From Chitinophagaceae bacterium (GTDB taxonomy: Bacteria > Bacteroidota > Bacteroidia > Chitinophagales > Chitinophagaceae): 38,114 bases of DNA. The position numbers and the translations under genes were made by a program. The notes beneath the pieces are model-generated. The model worked only from the letters and a program-made list of their open reading frames with translations, made no database searches and was not told the DNA's origin. The stretch spans positions 1-38,114 of the forward strand of contig SCQT01000097.1 of NCBI GenBank assembly GCA_004322015.1, in the 5' to 3' direction. Below are positions 17,746 through 26,478 of this stretch, in pieces (the stretch's first letter is position 1; every line of letters begins with the position of its first letter).

Positions 17746-18357
17746 ATCACGAATTTTACACACTATACCGATCAGGAATTACTCTTATTCATACAGCAGG
17801 GAAATGAGCATGCCCTGACTGAATTGTTTAGTCGTTATTATGCCGCCCTTTGCAGTAAAGCTTATAAACGCATCCCTTTCACTCCCGTGGTAGAAGAAAT
17901 CGTACAGGATGTTTTCGTAAACCTCTGGCAAAAAGCTTCTGGCCTGGACGCCAACGGGAACATAAAGGCCTATTTATATGCTACTATGAGGAATAAAATA
18001 CTCTTTGAATTGCGCACCGAAGCAAACAGGGAACTATTTCTAAACAAAATGTCCCGAAATGCAATTCAAAAGGCTGAAGAAAATGAGCTTGAAAAGATGT
18101 ATGCAAAAGAAACGGAGGAGGAGATCTATCAACTAATATCATCGTTACCCTCTCAATGTAAAGAAGCTTTTATGCTGAGCAGATTTGAGCAGCTTTCTTA
18201 CAAGGAAATAGCCCAACGAATGGGTATCTCTGTGAATACGGTTGAAAAGCATGTAGCTAAAGCTTTAAAAATACTCAGAGATAAGTTAGGTAAATGGGAA
18301 GGAGCGGCTTTTGTCCTTTTAGTATGGATTTTGCTTCCCAATATGCCCCGGTTTTAG
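17746..18357 (+). CDS. ECF sigma factor (RpoE-like), start codon unclear
   Basis: The protein is an ECF sigma-70 factor. Sigma region 2 reads ELFSRYYAALCSKAYK then EEIVQDVFVNLWQKA, and region 4 reads LPSQCKEAFMLSRFEQLSYKEIAQRMGISVNTVEKHVAKAL. The first permitted start is TTG at 17824, but conserved coding continues upstream in the same frame (THYTDQELLLFIQQGNEHALTE) to a stop at 17731, with no ATG, GTG or TTG. The stated start (ATC at 17746) is therefore a guess. The last ~16 residues are hydrophobic (AAFVLLVWILLPNM), an odd tail for a soluble sigma factor. It is divergent from fecR and should direct transcription of the susC operon when FecR is signalled by SusC. Confidence 0.88.
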   Translation: MTNFTHYTDQELLLFIQQGNEHALTELFSRYYAALCSKAYKRIPFTPVVEEIVQDVFVNLWQKASGLDANGNIKAYLYATMRNKILFELRTEANRELFLNKMSRNAIQKAEENELEKMYAKETEEEIYQLISSLPSQCKEAFMLSRFEQLSYKEIAQRMGISVNTVEKHVAKALKILRDKLGKWEGAAFVLLVWILLPNMPRF

Positions 18358-18399
18358 AGTCTTACTTTTTTTATTCCCTTTTCCTGCTATCTTTATCCC

Positions 18400-19329
18400 A
18401 TGATTTTCAATGATTCACCTACCATCATTCCTCCTTACCTGCAACCGGGTGACACAATAGGTATTACTTGTCCTGCCGGTTATTTTTGCTTAGATGACGT
18501 GCAGCCGGCTAAAGCAGCCCTGGAACTATGGGGATATAGAGTGAAACTGGGAAAAACAGTGGATGGCCAGTATTATACCTTTTCCGGTACGGATGAAGAA
18601 AGAGCCGCAGACCTGCAGGATATGCTGGACGATCCGGAGATAAAAACTATTCTTTTCGGTAGAGGAGGTTACGGATGTATCCGGATCATTGACAGGATAA
18701 ATTTCAATCAGTTTTATTTGCAGCCGAAATGGCTTTGCGGATACAGTGATATTACAGTTATACACTCTTTTGTGCAGGCACAATTGCATATCCCTACTTT
18801 GCATTGTGAAATGTGCATTGATCTTAAATACGGCACTGAGGATGAATCGGCTATGAGCATTCAGCGTGCCTTTCGCGGAGATAAACCAAATTATGCAGTG
18901 GATCCGAACGAACTTAACAGGGAGGGATCGGGAGAAGGACTGTTGGTAGGCGGGAATTTATCATTATTGGTAGCGCAGGCAGGTTCTGATTCAGCTATAG
19001 ATACTTATGGAAAAATTTTATTTATTGAAGATGTACACGAATACCTGTATCAGATAGACAGCATGATGTGGACTTTGAAGCGTGCGGGGAAATTAGTTTT
19101 TTTAGTTGGATTGGTGGTTGGTGGAATGACCAGAATCCAAAAAGATATAACCGATCCTCCTTTCGGACAGACAGCTTATGAGATTATTCTGGATAAAGTG
19201 AAGGAATATGATTATCCGGTCTGCTTTGGTTTTCCTGCCGGACATCAGTTTAATAATTTTGCCATCAGATTGGGAATGATCCACCGGTTGAAAGTGACTA
19301 AGAACGGGAATACTTTGGAAGAAATATAA
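18400..19329 (+). CDS. LD-carboxypeptidase (peptidase family S66)
   Basis: The 309-residue protein shows the S66 pattern: PPYLQPGDTIGITCPAG at the N-terminus, FGRGGYGCIRI near residue 87, the nucleophile Ser116 in GYSDIT, a Glu in LFIEDVHEYLYQIDSMMWTL, and the His in FPAGHQFNN near the C-terminus. Such enzymes remove the terminal D-Ala from murein tetrapeptides during peptidoglycan recycling; some relatives (MccF) cleave microcin C. No signal peptide is present, so it should be cytoplasmic. The ATG at 18400 lies 42 nt after the sigma gene. The family is clear; the exact substrate is inferred. Confidence 0.93.
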   Translation: MIFNDSPTIIPPYLQPGDTIGITCPAGYFCLDDVQPAKAALELWGYRVKLGKTVDGQYYTFSGTDEERAADLQDMLDDPEIKTILFGRGGYGCIRIIDRINFNQFYLQPKWLCGYSDITVIHSFVQAQLHIPTLHCEMCIDLKYGTEDESAMSIQRAFRGDKPNYAVDPNELNREGSGEGLLVGGNLSLLVAQAGSDSAIDTYGKILFIEDVHEYLYQIDSMMWTLKRAGKLVFLVGLVVGGMTRIQKDITDPPFGQTAYEIILDKVKEYDYPVCFGFPAGHQFNNFAIRLGMIHRLKVTKNGNTLEEI

Positions 19330-19422
19330 CGTTCTCAAATATATCAATTTTCGACGGTCAATAAATTGGTTAGTATAATCGCAGATAGTCATTTAATATC
19401 GTTTGCACGATTTAATATTTTA

Positions 19423-19508
19423 GATGCCTGAAAGGCATCAATATAGATAACCGTGGGTGCAACCCGCGGTTAAAATGGATAGGATCGTTCAACCCTGTAA
19501 GGGTTGAA
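19423..19508. repeat. Three-hairpin REP-like cluster with TGNAA loops
   Basis: Three hairpins stand in a row: 19423-19439 (GATGCC/GGCATC, loop TGAAA), 19449-19471 (9-bp stem AACCGTGGG/CCCGCGGTT with one G-T pair, loop TGCAA) and 19488-19508 (TTCAACCC/GGGTTGAA, loop TGTAA). This fills most of the 214-nt gap between convergent genes and resembles dispersed intergenic hairpin repeats of Bacteroidota. It may also end transcription in both directions. Confidence 0.65.
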
Positions 19509-19543
19509 TAACCCGCTAAACGACACTTGCAATATTATACCAT

Positions 19544-20356
19544 CTACTTACTCAGTAACGAATCCATCACCTGCTGATATAGTGGTTGATAATATAAATC
19601 ATTATGATCTCCACGAGGAAGGGTTATAAACTCATCTCCTTTCTTCAAATAAGGCTTTAGTTTTTCAGCCTGCCTGTAAGGGATCACCCGGTCTTTTTTC
19701 CCGTGAAAGATTACAACAGGACCAAAGGTATGCTGCATAAAACGATAGACGGGAAAATGATAACGTAAAAGCATGCTGACAGGATAAATCCTGAAATATC
19801 GCCTCGCCAGCATATCGAAATTATATAATGGACATTCTAAAATCAGCATCCTGCAGGGATGTAAAGAAGCGATATGGGAAGCCATTGCAGTTCCTAACGA
19901 TTTCCCGTATAGAATAATGCTGTCTGCAGGAAAATAGCTTCGTGCCAGTTGATAAGTCACTAAGGCATCATTATACAGATCGTGTTCCGTATTTGGTCCG
20001 GTGCTTTTTCCATACCCGGGGTAATCCATCATCAGCACATCATACCGGTGCTGCAGAAATACAGGAACATACCGGGCAAAATGAACAAGGTTGCTTGTAT
20101 TGCCATGAAAATAAACTACCACGCCTTTCGCTGAATCTGCTTCAAAGAGCACCATGTTTAATCGGTCAGTATCATTCAGCGGAAGGTTAAATTCTCTAAA
20201 AGGATAATCGAAATGAAAAGTATAGTTCCGGGGTAATTTAGTCCCGCGAAGGATAACAGAAGACTGATATTGATATAAAAATAAACCGGCAAGTAAATAA
20301 ATAACAATGAGTAGTAAGATAATTCTGATCACTTTACCTGCCTGATCTTTTTTCAT
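19544..20356 (-). CDS. Alpha/beta hydrolase, membrane-anchored
   Basis: The 270-residue protein begins with one membrane segment (IRIILLLIVIYLLAGLFLYQY). The serine-hydrolase fold is plain: the oxyanion segment VVYFHGNTSN near residue 80, MMDYPGYGKSTG near 110, nucleophile Ser in LYGKSLGTAMA near 150, an acid in IFHGKKDRVIPY near 220, and the His in PRGDHNDLYYQ near 250. It resembles the BEM46/FrsA-type hydrolases of unknown substrate. The start is 5 nt after the stop of the sensor kinase gene, so the two are co-transcribed. Confidence 0.85.
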   Translation of the reverse strand: MKKDQAGKVIRIILLLIVIYLLAGLFLYQYQSSVILRGTKLPRNYTFHFDYPFREFNLPLNDTDRLNMVLFEADSAKGVVVYFHGNTSNLVHFARYVPVFLQHRYDVLMMDYPGYGKSTGPNTEHDLYNDALVTYQLARSYFPADSIILYGKSLGTAMASHIASLHPCRMLILECPLYNFDMLARRYFRIYPVSMLLRYHFPVYRFMQHTFGPVVIFHGKKDRVIPYRQAEKLKPYLKKGDEFITLPRGDHNDLYYQPLYQQVMDSLLSK

Positions 20357-20361
20357 TGTAT

Positions 20362-21723
20362 TTAAGCATTTACTCCCAGACGCTGCGGGAAATAAATCTC
20401 AAATTTACTTCCTTTTCCCAAAGTACTTTCCACTTTTATTTTCCCTTCATGCGCCTCTACAATCGCTTTGACATAAGCGAGACCCAGTCCGAATCCCTTC
20501 ACGTTGTGCAGATTGCCGGTATGAGCACGATAAAATTTTTCAAAGATACGGGATACCGTCTCCTTGCTCATGCCTATGCCATTATCCGTTACGCTGAGGA
20601 CCAGGTTTTTTTTATGGTTAAAAGTCTCCACAGTAATGAGGGGATGTTCTGCCGAATATTTTAGTGCATTATCCAGCAGATTGGAGATCATGTTGGAAAA
20701 ATGAACTTCATCTGCAATGAGTACAGGATTAGCGGCATTCAAATGAAGTTGCACCTCCCCTTCCCTGTCCTTCAATTGCAATTCCAGATTTTGCACATTT
20801 TTTTCAATGATCTCATGCACGTTTACCGATCCGGGATTCAGCTTGATTTCCTGCCGGTCCAGCAGAGCAGATTGCAGAATAGTTTCCACCTGGCGGTGCA
20901 TCCGCTTGTTTTCTTCTTTGATGATACCGCTGAAATACCGAATTTTATCCTTATTCACCACTACTTTATCATTTCCGATGGCATCTACCGCCAGTGAAAT
21001 AGTGGCCAATGGCGTTTTGAATTCGTGCGTCATATTATTGATAAAATCCGATTTTATTTCAGATAACTTCTTCTGACGCAAAGCGGCAAAAATAGTCAGT
21101 GCAAAAGCCGTAATGATAATCAGGGTAAAAATTACTGAACCGCTGATGATCCATTTCATCGAACGCAGAATATATACGTAAGAATCTGCCGGAACGATGA
21201 TATAAAGCAACTCCTGGTTCACATTGATGAGACTGGACAAAGTAGTGCGATTGGGAACTAAATAAGTAATAAATTGCTTATGGTGCATTGAATCGGCAAA
21301 CCACTCGGGGAATTCGGAAGTCCTTAATTCATAGGCAGAATAAAGCGGGCCTTTTGAGATAACCGCAAATTGAAAGGGAATATCGAATCCCTGCACACGG
21401 AGGTTTTGATCAATAATCTGACGGATTTCACCTACGTTGTAACGAAAAGGAACGGGAATCGTTTCCTGAGGCGGGAACCCGGGGAACAGGTTTCCCATGG
21501 TGTTATTATACCCCGATCTTGATGAAATCCCCCCCCCTGACTTATCCGGATGTTTATCATTGACAATATCATCACGGACAGCACCCAGCACATCGAGCAT
21601 CCGTTGATTATATTGATCCTTCCGCATGGAGATGGCATTTCTTATCCAGTTAACCTGGATAAAAATGATACCGGCCAATGATAAGGTGATCAGCACGAAT
21701 ATCCATGGAAAAAGTTTCTTCAT
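20362..21723 (-). CDS. Sensor histidine kinase, orphan
   Basis: The 453-residue protein has two membrane segments (about residues 4-26 and 191-214) that flank a periplasmic sensor region of ~165 residues with no recognised domain. After it come a HisKA domain with phospho-acceptor His233 in NMTHEFKTPLA and an ATPase domain with NLLDNALKYS, DNGIGMS and GFGLGLAYVKAIVE. It should autophosphorylate in response to an envelope signal. No response regulator gene is next to it; the co-transcribed neighbour is an alpha/beta hydrolase. A TAACTTTG box (21729-21736) lies only 5 nt upstream of the ATG. Confidence 0.92.
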   Translation of the reverse strand: MKKLFPWIFVLITLSLAGIIFIQVNWIRNAISMRKDQYNQRMLDVLGAVRDDIVNDKHPDKSGGGISSRSGYNNTMGNLFPGFPPQETIPVPFRYNVGEIRQIIDQNLRVQGFDIPFQFAVISKGPLYSAYELRTSEFPEWFADSMHHKQFITYLVPNRTTLSSLINVNQELLYIIVPADSYVYILRSMKWIISGSVIFTLIIITAFALTIFAALRQKKLSEIKSDFINNMTHEFKTPLATISLAVDAIGNDKVVVNKDKIRYFSGIIKEENKRMHRQVETILQSALLDRQEIKLNPGSVNVHEIIEKNVQNLELQLKDREGEVQLHLNAANPVLIADEVHFSNMISNLLDNALKYSAEHPLITVETFNHKKNLVLSVTDNGIGMSKETVSRIFEKFYRAHTGNLHNVKGFGLGLAYVKAIVEAHEGKIKVESTLGKGSKFEIYFPQRLGVNA

Positions 21724-21728
21724 TTATA

Positions 21729-21736
21729 CAAAGTTA
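21729..21736 (-). promoter_or_regulatory. TAnnTTTG -7 box before the sensor kinase gene
   Basis: TAACTTTG on the minus strand matches the Bacteroidota -7 consensus and ends 5 nt before the ATG, implying a leaderless or nearly leaderless transcript if it is used. No convincing -33 TTTG is present at the right distance. Confidence 0.3.
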
Positions 21737-21846
21737 CAGGCTTCCTTCTGCTATAAAATGTACCCGTATGACGCCTGCCCTCAATTTAACGTTACTTTAA
21801 CGACGTGTTTTAATAAAATTATTTTTTATAGTTCTAAAATAATAAA

Positions 21847-21854
21847 TATATTTG
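21847..21854 (+). promoter_or_regulatory. TAnnTTTG -7 box before yqgE
   Basis: TATATTTG is a full match to the Bacteroidota -7 element and ends 5 nt before the yqgE ATG. No -33 element is clear in the AT-rich sequence upstream. Confidence 0.3.
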
Positions 21855-21859
21855 AATAA

Positions 21860-22447
21860 ATGTTTACGGATAAAGAACATACCATTCCGGATAAGGGTGA
21901 ACCACCGGATGCGGGTAAAATATTAATCGCAAATCCTTTTTTAAGAGATCCTAATTTCTTCCGGTCTGTCGTGTTGCTATGTGAATATCGGGAGGAAGGC
22001 AGTTTCGGATTTATATTTAACAAACTGTTTACACAAACATTAGATGAACTGATGCCTGATGTGACTATAAAGAAGTTACCGATATATTTCGGAGGGCCTG
22101 TTCAGTTGGATACCATTCATTTTTTACATAGTGTTCCTGATCTGATTGAAGGCGGATTTAAGATTTTACCTGATATTTATTGGGGAGGTGATTTCGAAAG
22201 GGCTATTGAATTATTAAATATGGGTATGATTGACACCAATCAGATCAAAATGTTCATCGGCTATTCGGGTTGGGATAAAGGGCAATTAGACGGGGAGCTG
22301 AAAGAGAATTCATGGATTATATCCAGAGGTACTAAAGGATTAGTCTTTGATGAAATGGAAAAAAACATCTGGTCTCAATCCCTGCGTGAAATGGGAAACG
22401 GTTTTGCCTCTATAGCTAATTATCCTCCGGATCCTTCCCTGAATTAA
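21860..22447 (+). CDS. yqgE: YqgE/AlgH family protein (UPF0301)
   Basis: The 195-residue protein matches the YqgE/AlgH family along its full length: GKILIANPFLRDPNFFRSVVLLCEY near residues 19-43, GFIFNK, YFGGPVQLDTIHFLH near 75, and FIGYSGWDKGQLDGEL near 133. The biochemical role of the family is not settled; in Pseudomonas it was linked to alginate regulation. It is a single rightward gene converging on atpC, with only 7 nt between the stop codons. Confidence 0.93.
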   Translation: MFTDKEHTIPDKGEPPDAGKILIANPFLRDPNFFRSVVLLCEYREEGSFGFIFNKLFTQTLDELMPDVTIKKLPIYFGGPVQLDTIHFLHSVPDLIEGGFKILPDIYWGGDFERAIELLNMGMIDTNQIKMFIGYSGWDKGQLDGELKENSWIISRGTKGLVFDEMEKNIWSQSLREMGNGFASIANYPPDPSLN

Positions 22448-22454
22448 GGTCATA

Positions 22455-22718
22455 TTACTTTTCTATAGAAGTGGGCTCGGCACCTTCCACTAACACAGTT
22501 GCCTGGTTATTCAACACTTCTATAAAACCCCCTTTAATATTGTAAAAAGAAAAGTGAGTTTTATCATTCAGGACTTTCATTTGTCCCGGCACCAAAGCGG
22601 CTACCATCGGAGCATGTTTTTCCATTACTTCAAAAAAACCGTCAATACCGGGTAATCGCACTCCGTACACCTCTCCTCTAAAGGCTTTCCGCTCGGGCGT
22701 ATATATTTCAAGTTGCAT
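22455..22718 (-). CDS. atpC: ATP synthase F1 subunit epsilon (short form)
   Basis: The 87-residue protein matches the beta-sandwich domain of F1 epsilon: LEIYTPERKAFRGEVYGVRLPGIDGFFEVMEKHAPMVAAL, then a TVLVEGAE strand. It is much shorter than the ~130-140 residues of many bacteria: the C-terminal helical hairpin, which inhibits ATP hydrolysis in other species, is missing. Short epsilon subunits are known from Bacteroidota. It starts 3 nt after atpD and connects the central stalk to the membrane ring. Confidence 0.95.
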   Translation of the reverse strand: MQLEIYTPERKAFRGEVYGVRLPGIDGFFEVMEKHAPMVAALVPGQMKVLNDKTHFSFYNIKGGFIEVLNNQATVLVEGAEPTSIEK

Positions 22719-22721
22719 AAA

Positions 22722-24248
<1,527 letters not shown>

Positions 24249-24287
24249 TTATACGAGTAATAAAATGGTTTGACCTCAAATTTTGCG

Positions 24288-24295
24288 CAAAGGTA
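24288..24295 (-). promoter_or_regulatory. TAnnTTTG -7 box before atpD
   Basis: TACCTTTG on the minus strand matches the Bacteroidota -7 consensus, giving a leader of about 45 nt before the atpD ATG. The -33 region is T-rich without a clear TTTG. Confidence 0.4.
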
Positions 24296-24337
24296 ATAGA
24301 AAAAGGAGAAAAATGAACGGGAGAAAAAAATATGATT

Positions 24338-24943
24338 TTAATCCCAAGGAATATCTAAAACCGGCGCCTCCTCCCAATGGATCATAGCATTGAACAGCTT
24401 TATCTTTTTAAAATGATGCAGTTCATCCAGGCTGATCTCCTCCGGGAAAATTTCCTTTCTGCTTATCAGAAAAGCACGTTGAATACCTTCCAGGAGAGGA
24501 GCGGCCGGCGTAAACCATTTTATACCATCCCATAAAGCCACATTGCTGAAAGAAGTATCTGTGATCAGGTTGTTTTTTACTATTAAAATTTCTGTCCCTT
24601 CACCTGATCCCGACTTCAGCTTTTTAAAACAAGTCCTGTCTTCATACTTAAGATGATAATCAATCTCATCATCGGTAACTATTTTCAGCCGGTCAATTTT
24701 TGCCTGATGATAAGGGATAAATTCGACGGAAATATGTTGATCATCATATACCACACGACATTTATATTTCCCGGTATTAATATCCCGCCGTAAAGCCGCC
24801 TGCAGGTCAATAGTATCCTTCAGGGAAGAATGAATGATGCTCCCGAAGACTTCCTTTTGTGTTTTCTCAAACCTTAGCTGATGCAAGGCTATCAAAGGCA
24901 TGTCAGCATTTTCCCAACGTATGGATTCAATAAACCGGCACAT
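24338..24943 (-). CDS. pabC: Aminotransferase class IV, probable aminodeoxychorismate lyase (PabC-like)
   Basis: The 201-residue protein is a short class IV PLP-dependent enzyme. Marks include CRFIESIRWENADM at the N-terminus, CRVVYDDQ near residue 63, the YEDRTCFKKLK segment with the likely PLP lysine, ILIVKNNLITDTSFSNVALWDGIKWFTP and LLEGIQRAFLI. It should convert 4-amino-4-deoxychorismate to p-aminobenzoate and pyruvate in folate synthesis. It is shorter than typical PabC proteins (~270 residues), but such compact forms accompany PabB in Bacteroidota. Its start overlaps the pabB end by 17 nt, so the two are translationally coupled. Confidence 0.85.
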   Translation of the reverse strand: MCRFIESIRWENADMPLIALHQLRFEKTQKEVFGSIIHSSLKDTIDLQAALRRDINTGKYKCRVVYDDQHISVEFIPYHQAKIDRLKIVTDDEIDYHLKYEDRTCFKKLKSGSGEGTEILIVKNNLITDTSFSNVALWDGIKWFTPAAPLLEGIQRAFLISRKEIFPEEISLDELHHFKKIKLFNAMIHWEEAPVLDIPWD

Positions 24944-25886
24944 AAATTTTGTCTACCATTTCCTGGTATTCAGCGGCCGCATCGCTCTTTGCAGTAATGC
25001 CGCCACCGCTTTTATAAATAAAATCTCCGTTATTATTTTCAAGATACCGGATGATTACGCAACTATCAATCTTTTTACCATCAAAAATCCCCCATACGCC
25101 GGTATAAAAACCCCTCTTATGCGTTTCTGTTTCTGCAATGATCTCTACGGTTTTCTTTTTGGGGGCTCCGCAAATCGAGCCCGCAGGCAATACCTTTTGA
25201 AATATATCCCCGGGCTTATTCTGAAACTCCTTCATCAGCCTGCCTTTTATTTTTGAGCTGATCGTCAGCAGCTCTTTTTCATTTGTATTAATTCTTTGTA
25301 TATAGCGAAAGCTTTCCACAGTCACTTCTCTCGCCACCATACTTAAATCATTCCTGATCAGATCTACTATTATATATTGCTCATTTATTTCCTTTTGATT
25401 ATTCATAAGTTTTTCTTCCGCCTGCGGAATACTTGCATCCATAGTGCCTTTCATAGGGAAAGAGCATACTTCGTCTCCGGTTATTTTTATAAAAGGTTCC
25501 GGCGAAAAATGAATAAACTTGTTTTTATAAAACAGCTTATATGGAGAATTCCCCGCATAAAATAAAGAAAGTAAATCACAATCCGTCACCACGGGTGTCG
25601 AAAAGGTAAGATTGATCAAATAACTGTTACCGGCATAGATATGTTCTTTAATCCGGTTAAACCGTTTCTCATATTCCTTAAAAGAAACAGGATATTTTTG
25701 CCACTCCATTTTCTCCAGGGAAAAAGCTTTCTTTTTAAAATTTTGAATCTTTCCCGTGGAAAATAAAATATTATTTTCTTCCGCAAGAGCCAATGGGATC
25801 ACTTCTCCCTTTCTCATATCAAAACTGGAGATGAAGAAAAAGGGGATCTTCTTTTCATAAAAGGTATTCATTGCATTGAAATCCAT
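24927..25886 (-). CDS. pabB: Aminodeoxychorismate synthase component I
   Basis: A chorismate-binding enzyme of about 319 residues, read from the ATG at 25886. The family core is clear: FSPEPFIKI, SFPMKGTMDAS near residue 150, EQYIIVDLIRNDLSMVAREVTVES, LPAGSICGAPKKKTVEIIAETE and the C-terminal SGGGITAKSDAAAEYQEM. It aminates chorismate to 4-amino-4-deoxychorismate with ammonia from a PabA-type glutaminase, which is not in this window. A GTG at 25916 would add ten residues; a TATATTTG box at 25902-25909 lies between the two, which argues for the ATG if that box is used. Confidence 0.9.
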   Translation of the reverse strand: MDFNAMNTFYEKKIPFFFISSFDMRKGEVIPLALAEENNILFSTGKIQNFKKKAFSLEKMEWQKYPVSFKEYEKRFNRIKEHIYAGNSYLINLTFSTPVVTDCDLLSLFYAGNSPYKLFYKNKFIHFSPEPFIKITGDEVCSFPMKGTMDASIPQAEEKLMNNQKEINEQYIIVDLIRNDLSMVAREVTVESFRYIQRINTNEKELLTISSKIKGRLMKEFQNKPGDIFQKVLPAGSICGAPKKKTVEIIAETETHKRGFYTGVWGIFDGKKIDSCVIIRYLENNNGDFIYKSGGGITAKSDAAAEYQEMVDKIYVPVY

Positions 25887-26053
25887 CCAAAAAAACTTTG
25901 CCAAATATACTATCACATTCCTTCCTGATCCGGTATTTATTTATTATTGATGGGAAAATGAGGCGTTCCACACCGATCCCTTTTTACTGAGTGTAACATG
26001 CTAAAAAGACGGTATTGTTCCCGAAAGATATTTTTCTTTTGCCTTTTATCATG

Positions 26054-26061
26054 TAATTTTG
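26054..26061 (+). promoter_or_regulatory. TAnnTTTG -7 box before the 125-residue membrane protein
   Basis: TAATTTTG matches the -7 consensus and ends 4 nt before the ATG at 26066. A TTTTG lies at 26037-26041, too close for ideal spacing. Confidence 0.3.
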
Positions 26062-26065
26062 TCAC

Positions 26066-26443
26066 ATGAGTGAGCAGGTAATTCGTTCATGGCCGCCATT
26101 GACGGAGGAAGAAAAAAAGTTTATTATCTTCTGGGAAAAGGAACGGGATACGCGGCATAAATGGACTTTTCAAATCAAGAGGTACCTCCCGAGAGGCATG
26201 ATGTTTGGATTTCCCATTGCTTTGTTTTTTTTCGTAGAAGCGCCGAGGCACAGAGGCTTAATATCACACAGTGACCTGGTGGTTATTATGTTTGCCATAG
26301 CATTGATTATCATATTTTATGCTATTTTTATGGGAGCTACCAAATGGGATGAGTATGAATCACATTATCAAATCTTAAAAATGAAGGAGGCGGGGAACAG
26401 TGCTGCAGCTAATTCGCAGGATAACTATAAAAAGGGAGAATAA
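26066..26443 (+). CDS. Small two-helix membrane protein, unknown function
   Basis: The 125-residue protein has a charged cytoplasmic N-terminus (LTEEEKKFIIFWEKERDTRHKW), two membrane segments (MMFGFPIALFFFVEA near 45-59 and VVIMFAIALIIIFYAIFMG near 72-92) and a hydrophilic tail. I do not recognise a family. The next gene, a ClC channel, starts 35 nt after its stop in the same direction, so the two may be one operon. Confidence 0.7.
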   Translation: MSEQVIRSWPPLTEEEKKFIIFWEKERDTRHKWTFQIKRYLPRGMMFGFPIALFFFVEAPRHRGLISHSDLVVIMFAIALIIIFYAIFMGATKWDEYESHYQILKMKEAGNSAAANSQDNYKKGE

Positions 26444-26478
26444 TTAATTTTCAGCAAATTTGTACTTTGGCATTGCCC

